From assembly GCA_964650705.1 (NCBI GenBank), contig CAZYUJ010000003.1, forward strand, positions 1 to 64,000: a DNA stretch of 64,000 bases, in the 5' to 3' direction. The notes beneath the pieces were generated by a model. The model was given only the letters and a program-made list of their open reading frames with translations, made no database searches and had not been told where the DNA came from. How positions within the stretch are numbered: position 1 is the first letter of the stretch; the number at the start of each line of letters is the position of its first letter. This document shows, piece after piece, positions 1 to 7,698 of this stretch. This stretch comes from Faeciplasma sp964650705. GTDB lineage: Bacteria; Bacillota; Clostridia; Oscillospirales; Ruminococcaceae. A program made the translations under genes and the position numbers.

Positions 1-13
1 ATTCGCAAGGGCT

Positions 14-146
14 TGTCAAGTACTTTTTAAAACTTTTTTTAAAAATTTTTAAGTCTCTTTGCCTCGCTTTGTGTCAGCCGCTGTCCCTTTGGCTCCTCGC
101 CGTCAGACAGCTTTGTTATGATAACACTTTATGCGCACAATGTCAA
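14..146 (-). promoter_or_regulatory. Tandem strong leftward promoters at window edge
   Basis: On the minus strand a TTGACA box (141-146) is followed after 17 bases by TATCAT (118-123). A second TTGACA box lies at 14-19, preceded by long A and T tracts (about 20-50) like an UP element; its -10 box would fall just outside the window. Two strong promoters in tandem with A/T tracts are typical of rRNA or other very highly transcribed operons in Firmicutes. The gene driven is off the left edge, so the rRNA idea is only an inference. Confidence 0.4.
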
Positions 147-249
147 GCGTTTTTTTACGATTTGTAAGTTTTGTACGAGGAGTTGAATATTTGTTAAATC
201 TAACTAAGCCATTTTGATAAATTTATGCATATCTAACCATAAACCGCCA

Positions 250-279
250 CGAATTTAGCAATTTCACATGGTTATACTA
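250..279 (+). promoter_or_regulatory. Sigma-G-like promoter of sleB
   Basis: CGAATT (250-255), 17 bases, then TATACTA (273-279) resembles the forespore sigma-G consensus (TGAATA, CATACTA). It sits 30 bases before the sleB start codon, with an AAAGGA ribosome binding site at 293-298. sleB is under sigma-G control in Bacillus, which supports the reading; a sigma-A promoter is not obvious here. Confidence 0.45.
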
Positions 280-308
280 TCTTTAAAAACCGAAAGGAAT
301 TATACAAA

Positions 309-980
309 ATGATATCAAAGAGGCTTTCCTTATATTATATCACCTGTGTGTTTGCGATCGTCTGCTGTGCGGCGTTTTTGATCATTCCCTCACAAAAATC
401 ATCAGTTCTTTCGAAGCTTGGTTCCGAAGGAAAGGAAGTTTCCGCTATACAAGAAGCGCTCAAGGACCGCGGGCTGTTTACCGGCGAGGTCACGGGATAT
501 TACGGAACGCAAACTCAGACGGCAGTAAAGCGATTTCAAAAGATAAAAGGGCTTACCGCTGACGGCATCGCAGGGCCGCAGACCTTGGCAGCGCTCGGTG
601 TCAGCATCGGTGAGATCCCTGCCGCAACAGAGGCAAACATTAATTTGCTTGCACAGATAATCTCCGCCGAAGCGAGAGGCGAGCCCTATATCGGGCAGGT
701 AGCTGTCGGAGCCGTTATATTAAACAGGATCGAGCATCCGTCATTCCCAAGCACCCTTTCGGGGGTCATCTATCAAAACGGTGCGTTCACAGCTATCGTT
801 GACGGGCAGTTCTGGGAGCCGATAGCGGATTCCGCCTATAACGCGGCGCGTGATGCTCTCAACGGTTGGGATCCGACGGGCGGTGCAATATACTATTATA
901 ATCCCGAAAAGACCTCGAACAAGTTTATGCATTCACGGCCTATAATCACGACGATCGGCGCACACAGATTCTGCTCTTAG
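309..980 (+). CDS. sleB: Spore cortex-lytic enzyme SleB-like (PG-binding + Hydrolase_2)
   Basis: This 223-residue protein has an N-terminal membrane/signal segment (residues 7-27), a peptidoglycan-binding type 1 domain (about 42-97, ending GIAGPQTLAALG) and a C-terminal SleB/CwlJ hydrolase domain (about 111-222). The family's catalytic Glu is E121 in the motif SAEARGE, and the typical AVGAVILNR and GAIYYYNP motifs follow. SleB is a lytic transglycosylase that cuts the muramic-delta-lactam cortex during spore germination after export into the forespore envelope. There is no ypeB partner gene next to it, which is unusual compared with Bacillus. It is monocistronic and has a sigma-G-like promoter. 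The CwlJ-like alternative is less likely because of the PG-binding domain and the signal segment. Confidence 0.88.
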   Translation: MISKRLSLYYITCVFAIVCCAAFLIIPSQKSSVLSKLGSEGKEVSAIQEALKDRGLFTGEVTGYYGTQTQTAVKRFQKIKGLTADGIAGPQTLAALGVSIGEIPAATEANINLLAQIISAEARGEPYIGQVAVGAVILNRIEHPSFPSTLSGVIYQNGAFTAIVDGQFWEPIADSAYNAARDALNGWDPTGGAIYYYNPEKTSNKFMHSRPIITTIGAHRFCS

Positions 981-991
981 CCGCATGATCT

Positions 992-1214
992 GCTAAAAGG
1001 TGTCGGCTTCGCCGACGGATCCGCGGCACTTGCGCCCTGTCGGGCGCCACGCCGCTCAGTAAAGGGGCGAAGCCCCGCCCCGGCGCCCGACAGGGCGCCG
1101 GGGCCCCTGCCGCGAGCGGCAGGGGGATGAGCGCGCCTGCGGCGCGCTCATCGGGCTTCGCCCCCGATATGCGGCACGAGTGCCGCGAAGCGGCGTGGTG
1201 CCGCATACATCTAT
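992..1214. repeat. GC-rich hairpin-chain intergenic element E1
   Basis: This gene-free stretch is a chain of perfect short palindromes with TTC/GAA-type loops. It opens with AAAAGGTGTC plus a hairpin (GTCGGC ttc GCCGAC). A two-storey hairpin follows at 1023-1055: stem GCGGC/GCCGC, internal loop ACTTG/CCAC, inner stem CGCCC/GGGCG. Then comes GGGGCGAAGCCCC. A second two-storey hairpin sits at 1171-1204 in the opposite orientation, with CGAGT and GTGG strands. It lies between two converging genes. See the finding on the element family. Confidence 0.7.
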
Positions 1215-1221
1215 ACTATGC

Positions 1222-1260
1222 AAAAACAAATCGGAAGGTTACTCGCCTTCCGATTTTTTT
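1222..1260. terminator. Bidirectional terminator between sleB and the 40-residue peptide gene
   Basis: An 11-bp stem (AAATCGGAAGG at 1228-1238 with its complement at 1246-1256) is flanked by an A run on the left and a T run (1254-1260) on the right, so it can end transcription from either side. Confidence 0.8.
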
Positions 1261-1267
1261 GATGTAT

Positions 1268-1390
1268 TTACTTTTCAACCTCAAAATATTTGTGCATATG
1301 AGGCTCACAAGCGTCAAGTGCGAACTTTACGGCCACCAAGACGACAAGCGCGGTGCAAAGGCCGATCATTATGTTCAAAAGCTTTTTCAT
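1268..1390 (-). CDS. Small membrane peptide, 40 residues, unknown function
   Basis: A short reading frame on the minus strand starts with ATG at 1388-1390, has an AAAGGA ribosome binding site nine bases upstream, and stops with TAA at 1268-1270, just before the bidirectional terminator at 1222-1260. It encodes a 40-residue peptide: a basic start (MKKLLN), one hydrophobic segment (about residues 5-25) and a polar tail with one Cys and two His (CEPHMH). A TATAAT box lies upstream at 1437-1442, without a clear -35. The start, hydrophobic segment, stop and terminator fit a real small gene. I do not recognise the family. Confidence 0.55.
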   Translation of the reverse strand: MKKLLNIMIGLCTALVVLVAVKFALDACEPHMHKYFEVEK

Positions 1391-1483
1391 TGCAAAACGT
1401 CCTTTCGTTATAGATGTATGTTACTTCTTTGGATGTATTATACCACACTTTTATGAAGATTGGTAGTGTATTTTCGAAATTTC

Positions 1484-1512
1484 TTGATTTTTTAGTGCGA
1501 CCTTAGTATAAT
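1484..1512 (+). promoter_or_regulatory. Sigma-A promoter of the flippase gene
   Basis: TTGATT (1484-1489), a 17-base spacer and TATAAT (1507-1512) precede the flippase gene by about 45 bases; an AGGAGG-type ribosome binding site lies near 1541. Confidence 0.75.
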
Positions 1513-1555
1513 ACACATATACTATTATAATTATAGACAAAGGAGGCGGCAGGAT

Positions 1556-3055
1556 TTGTCGCAAAACGCCCCTTCAAACCGCGGGAGCTATATAAAGCTT
1601 TTTTCAAACACGCTCATCTTCGCCATCGGCACGTTTGGCTCAAAGCTTTTGGTGCTTCTGCTCGTTCCGCTTTATACAGCGGCGCTGTCGCCGGATGAAT
1701 ACGGCACGGTCGACCTTATTGCACAAACAGCGAACATCCTCATCCCGATATTTTCACTCTCAGCCTCTGATGCGGCGCTGAGATTCGGGCTTGACACAAA
1801 GGATCCTTTGAAGCTTAAAAAGATATATTCAAACTGTCTCGGAGTCATCCTGTGCGGAATCACGGTGATGGCGGCGATCTTCCCGATCCTTTCAAAGCTG
1901 AGCTATATAAACGGTTTTTCTGCGATATTGTTTGTTTATGTCTGCACTTCAACATTCAAGCTTCTAAACTCGACTTTTGTCAGAGCTCTCGAAAAGGTCA
2001 AGCTTTTCGCCCTCGACGGTGTTTTGACAACGCTTTCGATGCTCATATTAAATATAGTATTCCTTTTGGGCTTCGAGTGGGGGATGCAAGGATATCTTCT
2101 TGCGATAATCCTGAGCGACCTTATGTCGAGCGTGTTCCTGTTCTTCTCGGGAGGACTTTGGCAATATATCGAATTCAAAAAGCCCGATCTTAGTCTTTTA
2201 AAGAGCATGATATCATATTCTGCGCCTCTCATCCCCACGACGCTTTTGTGGCTCATAACCTCGATATCCGACAGATTTATCATCACGATGTTCCACGGCG
2301 AGTATGCCAACGGCATCAACTCGATCGCATATAAGATCCCCACAATATTGACGACTGTGTTCACAATGTTCTCCCAGGCTTGGAACATGTCCGCCATCAC
2401 AGAGAACGGATCGGGCGAGCGTGAAAGCTTCTATACAAACGTGTTCTCGTTCAACCAGTCGTTTATGTATCTTATTTCGGCAGGGATCTTGCTTTTAAAC
2501 AAGCCGATAACTATCCTTTGGGTGGATGAAGCCTATCACGAAGCATATCTGTATTCGCCCGTATTGACGGTTGCGACAGTGTTCACTTGCTTCAACGTTT
2601 TCTTGGGCTCTGTGTATATCGCTGAAAAGAAAACAAAGCGCAGTTTCATAACGAGCCTCGCCGCCGGTATTATAAACATAATTTTGAACTTCGCGCTGAT
2701 TCCCAAGTGGGGAATTCTCGGCGCCGCGATCGCAACATTTATCTCCTATTTCGCTGTGTTCTTCTATCGCCTGTTCGACACAAGAAAGCTTATCAGATTC
2801 GACTATTCGATGCCGAAGATACTTATAAATTCAGCGATCATCCTTGCTATGGCTTTTGTCAATCGGATGAGCGGCTGGTGGATATACCTCATATTGGCGA
2901 TAATGTTTGTTGCTGTCTTGGTTCTAAACTTCAAAGAGCTTTTGAAGATAGCACTTTTCATAATTCCGAAAAAGATTTTGGACAAAGTGCCTGTGATAAC
3001 AAAAATCGCAAACAAATTGCTTACAATTAAACTACCGACAATTAAGAAAGGATGA
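1556..3055 (+). CDS. Polysaccharide biosynthesis flippase (Wzx/MVF-like, oligosaccharide flippase family)
   Basis: This 499-residue protein has about 12-14 predicted membrane segments spread over its whole length. Its N-terminus (SNTLIFAIGTFGSKLLVLL, with PLYTAALSPDEYGTVDL after it) is typical of the RfbX/Wzx polysaccharide transporter family, which moves lipid-linked sugars across the membrane. It starts at TTG (1556) with AGGAGG nearby. No glycosyltransferase genes flank it, so the substrate cannot be inferred; a teichoic acid, capsule or spore-coat polysaccharide are all possible. It is followed after only 7 bases by the ydbC-like gene and probably shares its transcript. The MATE drug-export family is a less likely alternative. 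Confidence 0.8.
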   Translation: MSQNAPSNRGSYIKLFSNTLIFAIGTFGSKLLVLLLVPLYTAALSPDEYGTVDLIAQTANILIPIFSLSASDAALRFGLDTKDPLKLKKIYSNCLGVILCGITVMAAIFPILSKLSYINGFSAILFVYVCTSTFKLLNSTFVRALEKVKLFALDGVLTTLSMLILNIVFLLGFEWGMQGYLLAIILSDLMSSVFLFFSGGLWQYIEFKKPDLSLLKSMISYSAPLIPTTLLWLITSISDRFIITMFHGEYANGINSIAYKIPTILTTVFTMFSQAWNMSAITENGSGERESFYTNVFSFNQSFMYLISAGILLLNKPITILWVDEAYHEAYLYSPVLTVATVFTCFNVFLGSVYIAEKKTKRSFITSLAAGIINIILNFALIPKWGILGAAIATFISYFAVFFYRLFDTRKLIRFDYSMPKILINSAIILAMAFVNRMSGWWIYLILAIMFVAVLVLNFKELLKIALFIIPKKILDKVPVITKIANKLLTIKLPTIKKG

Positions 3056-3062
3056 TTTTAAA

Positions 3063-3323
3063 ATGGCAGAGCTGAAGTATGAGATCAAGGAGCACATCGG
3101 CGTTCTCTCCGAAAACTCAAAGGGATGGACAAAGGAGCTTAATAAGGTCAGCTGGAACGACTATCCCGCAAAGTATGACCTTCGCGAATGGTCGCCCGAT
3201 CACACAAGAATGAACAAGGGCATCACTCTTTCGGACGAAGAGTTTGAGGCTCTAAGGCGCATTATCTTGGGCGAAGACGTTGATCCCGACGGCGACGACG
3301 TTGACGAAGACGAGATCCTTTAA
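3063..3323 (+). CDS. ydbC: YdbC/PC4-like DNA-binding protein
   Basis: An 86-residue protein with the signature of the YdbC family: ELKYEIKEHIGVLSE at the start, KGWTKELNKVSWN (about 20-32) and YDLREWSPDHTRMNKGITL (39-57). These proteins resemble the single-stranded DNA-binding PC4/p15 transcription coactivator fold. The C-terminal 15 residues are almost all Asp and Glu (DVDPDGDDVDEDE), an acidic tail that may self-inhibit nucleic acid binding. The start ATG follows an AAGGATG site, 7 bases after the flippase stop, so the two genes are likely cotranscribed. The function in bacteria is poorly known; the family call rests on motif recall. Confidence 0.75.
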   Translation: MAELKYEIKEHIGVLSENSKGWTKELNKVSWNDYPAKYDLREWSPDHTRMNKGITLSDEEFEALRRIILGEDVDPDGDDVDEDEIL

Positions 3324-3331
3324 TATGCTTG

Positions 3332-3366
3332 CAAAGCGGAAGATGTTATCTTCCGCTTTGTTTTTT
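3332..3366 (+). terminator. Terminator after ydbC
   Basis: A perfect 13-bp stem (3332-3344 with 3348-3360, GTT loop) is followed by six T residues (3361-3366). Confidence 0.9.
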
Positions 3367-3603
3367 GCGCCTTCCCCGCGGCCACGCCGCCGCACCGTCT
3401 CTGCGCCGCGCGCGCCGGCACTTGCCGCTAAAACATAAGACGCCCGGCTGCCGGCGAAGCCGGTCGGCGCCTTCGGCGCCGACCAAGCGGCAAAGCGCAC
3501 GGCGCTTTGCCGCAGGCGCGCCCTTCGGGCGCGCCGGGCTTCGCCCCCCTATTCGGCGCCGAGTTGCGCTAAAGGCGCAGTGGGCGCCGAAGCCCCTCGC
3601 CGT
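3367..3603. repeat. GC-rich hairpin-chain intergenic element E2
   Basis: This gene-free stretch between converging genes is very GC-rich and made of consecutive palindromes (for example GGCGCCTTCGGCGCC and GGCGCGCCCTTCGGGCGCGCC). It contains the CCAC/ACTTG internal-loop pair: GCGG (3378-3381), CCAC (3382-3385), GCCG..CGGC (3386-3419), ACTTG (3420-3424), CCGC (3425-3428). A GGGCTTCGCCC hairpin lies near 3537. No credible gene is present. Confidence 0.65.
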
Positions 3604-3609
3604 TATATC

Positions 3610-3643
3610 AAAAAATCACCGCCCATCATTGATGAGCGGTGAT
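3610..3643 (-). terminator. Terminator of the SH3/transglutaminase lipoprotein gene
   Basis: The stem ATCACCGC (3615-3622) pairs with GCGGTGAT (3636-3643). On the minus strand it is followed by six T residues (3610-3615), eight bases past the stop codon at 3651. Confidence 0.85.
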
Positions 3644-3650
3644 GTATTTA

Positions 3651-5348
3651 TCAGTCTTTATAAAGTCTGAATGTAATAACGCGAGCCTTTGTGACCTTGC
3701 CCTTCTTAACCGTATCGTAATCGTCGGTATAGTTTTCGAGCAAGCTCTTGAACTTAGAACCCGTCCAAGCGGAATCAACCTTTTCAAAGAGCGAATCGCT
3801 GGACATTCTGATGGTTACGTATTCGATGTCGCCATTAGAATTAGCAGCTGCCTTCGCAAGCTTCTTGAGCAATGCTTCGACCTCGTCATAGGAGGTTACA
3901 TAGCAATCGTTAACTCTGTACCAGTCGTACTTGGTAGAGGTGCAAGAAGGATCTGCGAAGTACTTGATATCATAAACTTCCGCGTGAGTCTCCTTGATGT
4001 ACTCGTCAGTTACCATGAAGTAGGTATATGCGATATAGTCGGGGTCAGCGTTCTGAGCAGCGCCATAAGGATCGTCCCAAGTCGGGTCGATGTTATACCA
4101 CTTGCCGTCAACCTTGACCTTGACCCAGATGTGAAGTGCGCTTTCGCCGATACCTTCTGCGAACGAGACCTCATATCCTGCTCTGGAAAGGAGATAGAAC
4201 ATGCCCTTTGCATAACCCAAGCACGTAGGCTGACCGTCGACGATAGCACCGTATGCGGAGTTCGGCCAAAGAGTCTCGCCCCACTCGTCTGCGAACTGCT
4301 CGAGGGTGATGTCATAGCTGTGCTCGTCTGCACGGCAGTTCTTTACGAGCCAATCGTGCAAGTACTGGATCTTCTGATAATCTGTCCAGGAGCTCTTGAG
4401 ATTGCTGACGACCTTATCAGCAGCGCTTCTGAGCTCTGTGACCATCTTCTCGCCCTGCTTCGCAGTGCCGACATAATAGGATATGATCACTCTGTTGTCG
4501 TTGTTTTTGTCTCTGTTGATCTTGTATACGTAAGAGTATTCAACAGTCATGATCGGGAAGAAGAAGTTAGAGAAATCTTCCCACTCGCTGCTTGTTAACG
4601 AGTGATCAACGTTGATCATGGTCTGATAATTGCTGATGCCGTTCATGATCTGATCAAGGATGCTTCTGTACTCGTCCTTATAAAGAGCGTTATACATATA
4701 TCCCCAGCCGTTGTCTTCGACCCAGGCAATATTTGTTGCGCTCGAGACAGTGTTGCTGTCATCGGGAACAACGGTAACGTCGTCATCAGAAACTTCAACA
4801 TTCTCTTCGTCGTCAACAACAACGCCTTCGTCGTCATCAGAGACTTCGGGTGCTTCATCGGTTATGTAAACGTTGCTTACGTAGCCGACCTTGCCGTCAA
4901 CAAGGACCTGGTACCAGCCTGTGGAAGCACGGCCGGTAACGGTTACAGCTTCGCCCTCCTTGAGGGTGTCGATCTTATCGAAATTGACCGAGGGGCCGCT
5001 TCTGACGTTAAGGGAGATGGTTGCATACATCGTTGTATCTTCCATTTCCTCAACGGTAAATGCATTGGGATCTTCGGTTGTGGTGACCTCTTCGGTGGCG
5101 GTAGGTTCAGTAGTGGTCACTTCGGGCTCTGTCGTAGTAGGCTCGGTGGTGGTGACCTCAGGTGTGGTGGTAGTTGCTTCAGTCGTTGTCGCGGGATCTT
5201 CCGTCACCTCGGGAACGTCGGAAACGATCGCATCGCCGGATACCAAGCCGTCATCAGGGGTCTCCTCGATCTTTCCGCAAGCACAAAGCATTGTGAATGT
5301 CATGATCATTGCCAACACAAGCGCTGCGAATCTTTTGAATGTGTTCAT
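3651..5348 (-). CDS. SH3 + transglutaminase-like domain lipoprotein
   Basis: A 565-residue protein with a lipoprotein signal peptide (lipobox LCAC, Cys about residue 24), a Thr/Glu/Pro-rich stalk (about 50-90, repeats of TTTEPE), a bacterial SH3 domain (about 108-162, NVRSGPSVNFDKIDTL and GWYQVLVDGKVGYV) and a C-terminal transglutaminase-like domain. The Cys-His-Asp triad is visible: Cys in GQPTCLGYAKGM, His in ALHIWVKV and Asp in WYNIDPTWDDP. It should be tethered outside the membrane and reach into the wall; SH3 domains often bind peptidoglycan. Whether it crosslinks or cleaves is unknown. The gene lies 23 bases after a paralogue, probably in one transcript. Confidence 0.8.
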   Translation of the reverse strand: MNTFKRFAALVLAMIMTFTMLCACGKIEETPDDGLVSGDAIVSDVPEVTEDPATTTEATTTTPEVTTTEPTTTEPEVTTTEPTATEEVTTTEDPNAFTVEEMEDTTMYATISLNVRSGPSVNFDKIDTLKEGEAVTVTGRASTGWYQVLVDGKVGYVSNVYITDEAPEVSDDDEGVVVDDEENVEVSDDDVTVVPDDSNTVSSATNIAWVEDNGWGYMYNALYKDEYRSILDQIMNGISNYQTMINVDHSLTSSEWEDFSNFFFPIMTVEYSYVYKINRDKNNDNRVIISYYVGTAKQGEKMVTELRSAADKVVSNLKSSWTDYQKIQYLHDWLVKNCRADEHSYDITLEQFADEWGETLWPNSAYGAIVDGQPTCLGYAKGMFYLLSRAGYEVSFAEGIGESALHIWVKVKVDGKWYNIDPTWDDPYGAAQNADPDYIAYTYFMVTDEYIKETHAEVYDIKYFADPSCTSTKYDWYRVNDCYVTSYDEVEALLKKLAKAAANSNGDIEYVTIRMSSDSLFEKVDSAWTGSKFKSLLENYTDDYDTVKKGKVTKARVITFRLYKD

Positions 5349-5371
5349 GTTTATCCTCCTATCACTGTTTG

Positions 5372-6625
5372 TCAGTCTTTATTATATTTCAAAGTGATGG
5401 TCATCGTCAAGATGTCATCTTTAACAGTTTTCGTCCATGAGTTTGTAACAAGCTCATCAGCGCCGGTCGCATCCTTTGCTCTTAACAAGATCTTCTGCAT
5501 CTCATATTCGCCCGAGAACAGCTTTTCCTTTGCTTCTTCGTGAAGCTCTTCGGTCGCACATCTTAAATAGATGTACTTCTTGCCGTCACGCGCGTTAGCA
5601 GTAGCCTGCTCCTCGATGATCCTTACGACATCGTCGAACGTTTCTGCATAGTAGCCGCTCATGATATGATAGTTAAGCTCCATCGAATCAGCTTCGGGGA
5701 GGGTGTAATATCTGCTCTCGTGAACAGCAACGTGCCCCTTCAAAAGCTCGGTATTGTCGATCATGAAATAGTCATAACAGATATAATCAAGATCGTCCTT
5801 TCCGTCAGGGTCGCCCCAAGTCGGGTCGATAACATACCAAGTGCCGTCGGAGGTCTTCACATAGTTCCACTTATGAGTAACGCTCGTGTTGTCTCCTATA
5901 CCCGTGATGAATACGGTCTCAAATCCCGCCCCTGCGAGCAAGAGGTGCATAGCGTCCGCATAACCCTGACAGGTAGCTTTTCCCTCAATGAGTGCGCCGA
6001 ATGCCGAGAAGGGGCTTAAGGCTTCCGTGCTGTAATCACAGTTCAAAACGAGCCAGTTGTGCAAATAAAGAAGCTTTTCATAATCGGTGCCGTCGGGCAT
6101 TTCCGATACGACCTGCTGCACCTTCTGCTTGATGGCTTCGGTTCTTGCGAGAGCCTCTTCCTCATAGCTGATGTCATACATCAAGGTGATGCCGACGACC
6201 TTTCCCGTTTCGTCATCCATATGCTTCTTATAAGTGCTCGAGGCATATGTATATCCGGTGGTACAGTTGGATACGAGCGCCAAGAAGTCGGTGATCTCTT
6301 CTTCGGGCACGCCAACGCTCAGCGAGCAGTATATCTCAACGTTCTTTATGGCGTTCATGACCTCGCCCAGATTATATCTTGTGTCCTCATCAAGCTCAGC
6401 CCAGATATATTCAAGCCCGTTATCCTCGATAAAGCCGAGATCAAACGGATAGGAGCTTTCGCTTTGGTCTTCTCCGGGGACTTCCTCGCCGCCCTGGTTG
6501 GTGTTCTGGGTGTCATCGTTAGTGATGTCTCCGCCTATGGGGTTGTCATCGATCTGCTGTCCGCAGCCGACCATTGTCAGAGCAAGCGACAGGGTCAATA
6601 ATATACAAAGAATTCTTTTCATCAA
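5372..6625 (-). CDS. Transglutaminase-like domain lipoprotein (paralogue)
   Basis: A 417-residue protein with a lipoprotein signal peptide (lipobox VGCG, Cys about residue 21), a short Gly/Glu/Asn-rich linker and a transglutaminase-like domain in the middle. The catalytic triad is intact: Cys in KATCQGYADAM, His in THKWNYVK, Asp in WYVIDPTWGDP. It shares this core and much of the following region with the downstream 565-residue protein but lacks its SH3 domain and Thr-rich stalk, so the pair probably arose by tandem duplication. A TTGACT-17-TATTAT promoter lies upstream. Substrate and physiological role are not inferable. Confidence 0.8.
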   Translation of the reverse strand: MMKRILCILLTLSLALTMVGCGQQIDDNPIGGDITNDDTQNTNQGGEEVPGEDQSESSYPFDLGFIEDNGLEYIWAELDEDTRYNLGEVMNAIKNVEIYCSLSVGVPEEEITDFLALVSNCTTGYTYASSTYKKHMDDETGKVVGITLMYDISYEEEALARTEAIKQKVQQVVSEMPDGTDYEKLLYLHNWLVLNCDYSTEALSPFSAFGALIEGKATCQGYADAMHLLLAGAGFETVFITGIGDNTSVTHKWNYVKTSDGTWYVIDPTWGDPDGKDDLDYICYDYFMIDNTELLKGHVAVHESRYYTLPEADSMELNYHIMSGYYAETFDDVVRIIEEQATANARDGKKYIYLRCATEELHEEAKEKLFSGEYEMQKILLRAKDATGADELVTNSWTKTVKDDILTMTITLKYNKD

Positions 6626-6706
6626 ACCGTTCCTTTCGTTAAGCCGTTTATTCGATACAATTTATAATACAACTTAAATGTCTGTTTTATTGCAATGCCT
6701 TTCCTA

Positions 6707-6735
6707 ATAATAGACCTTATTTTCTTCAAAGTCAA
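6707..6735 (-). promoter_or_regulatory. Promoter of the transglutaminase lipoprotein pair
   Basis: On the minus strand TTGACT (6730-6735), a 17-base spacer and TATTAT (6707-6712) sit about 80 bases ahead of the start codon at 6625. Confidence 0.65.
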
Positions 6736-6768
6736 TAAGCTGGTTAAAACTTAATAAATCTTAACATT

Positions 6769-7680
6769 TCAAGCCAGCTCAGCCGCTAAAAAGTTAACAG
6801 TTTCAGCCAGTCTCGCCGTAGGCGCGTCAAATTCGGCAATATCTATCGGCATATATGTGACATCATCCCCGAAGATATCCATTATCAGCTCGCTTGCGTC
6901 CTCATCATCGTCGATCTCGCTGTTATAGAACACGATATCCGGCTTAAGCTGCTTTGCATCCTCTTCGGAAACAAAGAACTCGGTCTCAGACTCTCTCAGA
7001 TTCGTTCCGAACACGCTCAAGATGTCTGATTCAAGCGTTTCACCGTGAGACAGTATCAGCTCACCGTTTCCGTTGATGCCCTTGATGCAAACAAAGCTTT
7101 TGTTTATCCCCAAGGCTTGTGCAGAGGTCATCGCCTCGTCAAGCTCGGAAAGAGCCGAAAACGCAACGTCCTGTGAATCTATCGAGCCATAGAATATCAG
7201 CGAAAGATGGATATACATCTGGCAAAGCTCAGCATAGCTGTCGGGCGAATCAAGCTCCAAAACACGAATACCCGCTTGGGTGAGCTTGACCTTATCGCCG
7301 GACGCTATCGGTGAGTGAGTTATGACAAGCTCGGGTGAAAGCGCCTTTATCGCCTCAATATCGGGGTGTGCCGCACTTCCGATCTTCGGGAGCGAGGCGG
7401 CGCCCGAAGGCGACGTGCAATAATCGCTCACAGCGATAAGCTCGTCAAAAACGTTAAGATCATACATCGCCCTTGTTACCGACGGCGAAAGCGACGCCAC
7501 TGTGAGGGGCGCTTCATCAAAGGACTCCGCACCGATATCAACGGGATAATCCGCCTTTTCGGGCGGCGTGTCCGTATGGACCACATCGTCGGGATGCTCG
7601 TCTATTATGTTATCACAGGCAACAAGCGTCAGCGCCAACAGCACTGCACACATCAAAGCAAAAACCTTTTTAAGCTTCAT
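6769..7680 (-). CDS. ABC transporter substrate-binding lipoprotein (TroA/BtuF-like)
   Basis: A 303-residue protein with a lipoprotein signal (LTLVACDN, lipobox Cys about residue 22) and the fold signature of class III periplasmic binding proteins: VASLSPSVTRAMYDL near residue 62, VFDELIAVSDYC, KIGSAAHPDIEAIKALSPELVITH near 95-118. Members bind cobalamin, haem or ferric siderophores. No permease or ATPase gene adjoins it, so the partner must be encoded elsewhere or the protein serves another role. It follows tsaD by 18 bases and is the last gene of the dusB-to-tsaD operon. The ligand cannot be told from the sequence. Confidence 0.72.
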   Translation of the reverse strand: MKLKKVFALMCAVLLALTLVACDNIIDEHPDDVVHTDTPPEKADYPVDIGAESFDEAPLTVASLSPSVTRAMYDLNVFDELIAVSDYCTSPSGAASLPKIGSAAHPDIEAIKALSPELVITHSPIASGDKVKLTQAGIRVLELDSPDSYAELCQMYIHLSLIFYGSIDSQDVAFSALSELDEAMTSAQALGINKSFVCIKGINGNGELILSHGETLESDILSVFGTNLRESETEFFVSEEDAKQLKPDIVFYNSEIDDDEDASELIMDIFGDDVTYMPIDIAEFDAPTARLAETVNFLAAELA

Positions 7681-7698
7681 CGTTTCTCCTTATTTATA

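Noticed and set aside
1127..1456. Open frames crossing the GC-rich element and the terminator.
   Set aside because: They run through palindromes and a terminator without a binding site; the minus-strand frame at 1268-1390 explains the region better.
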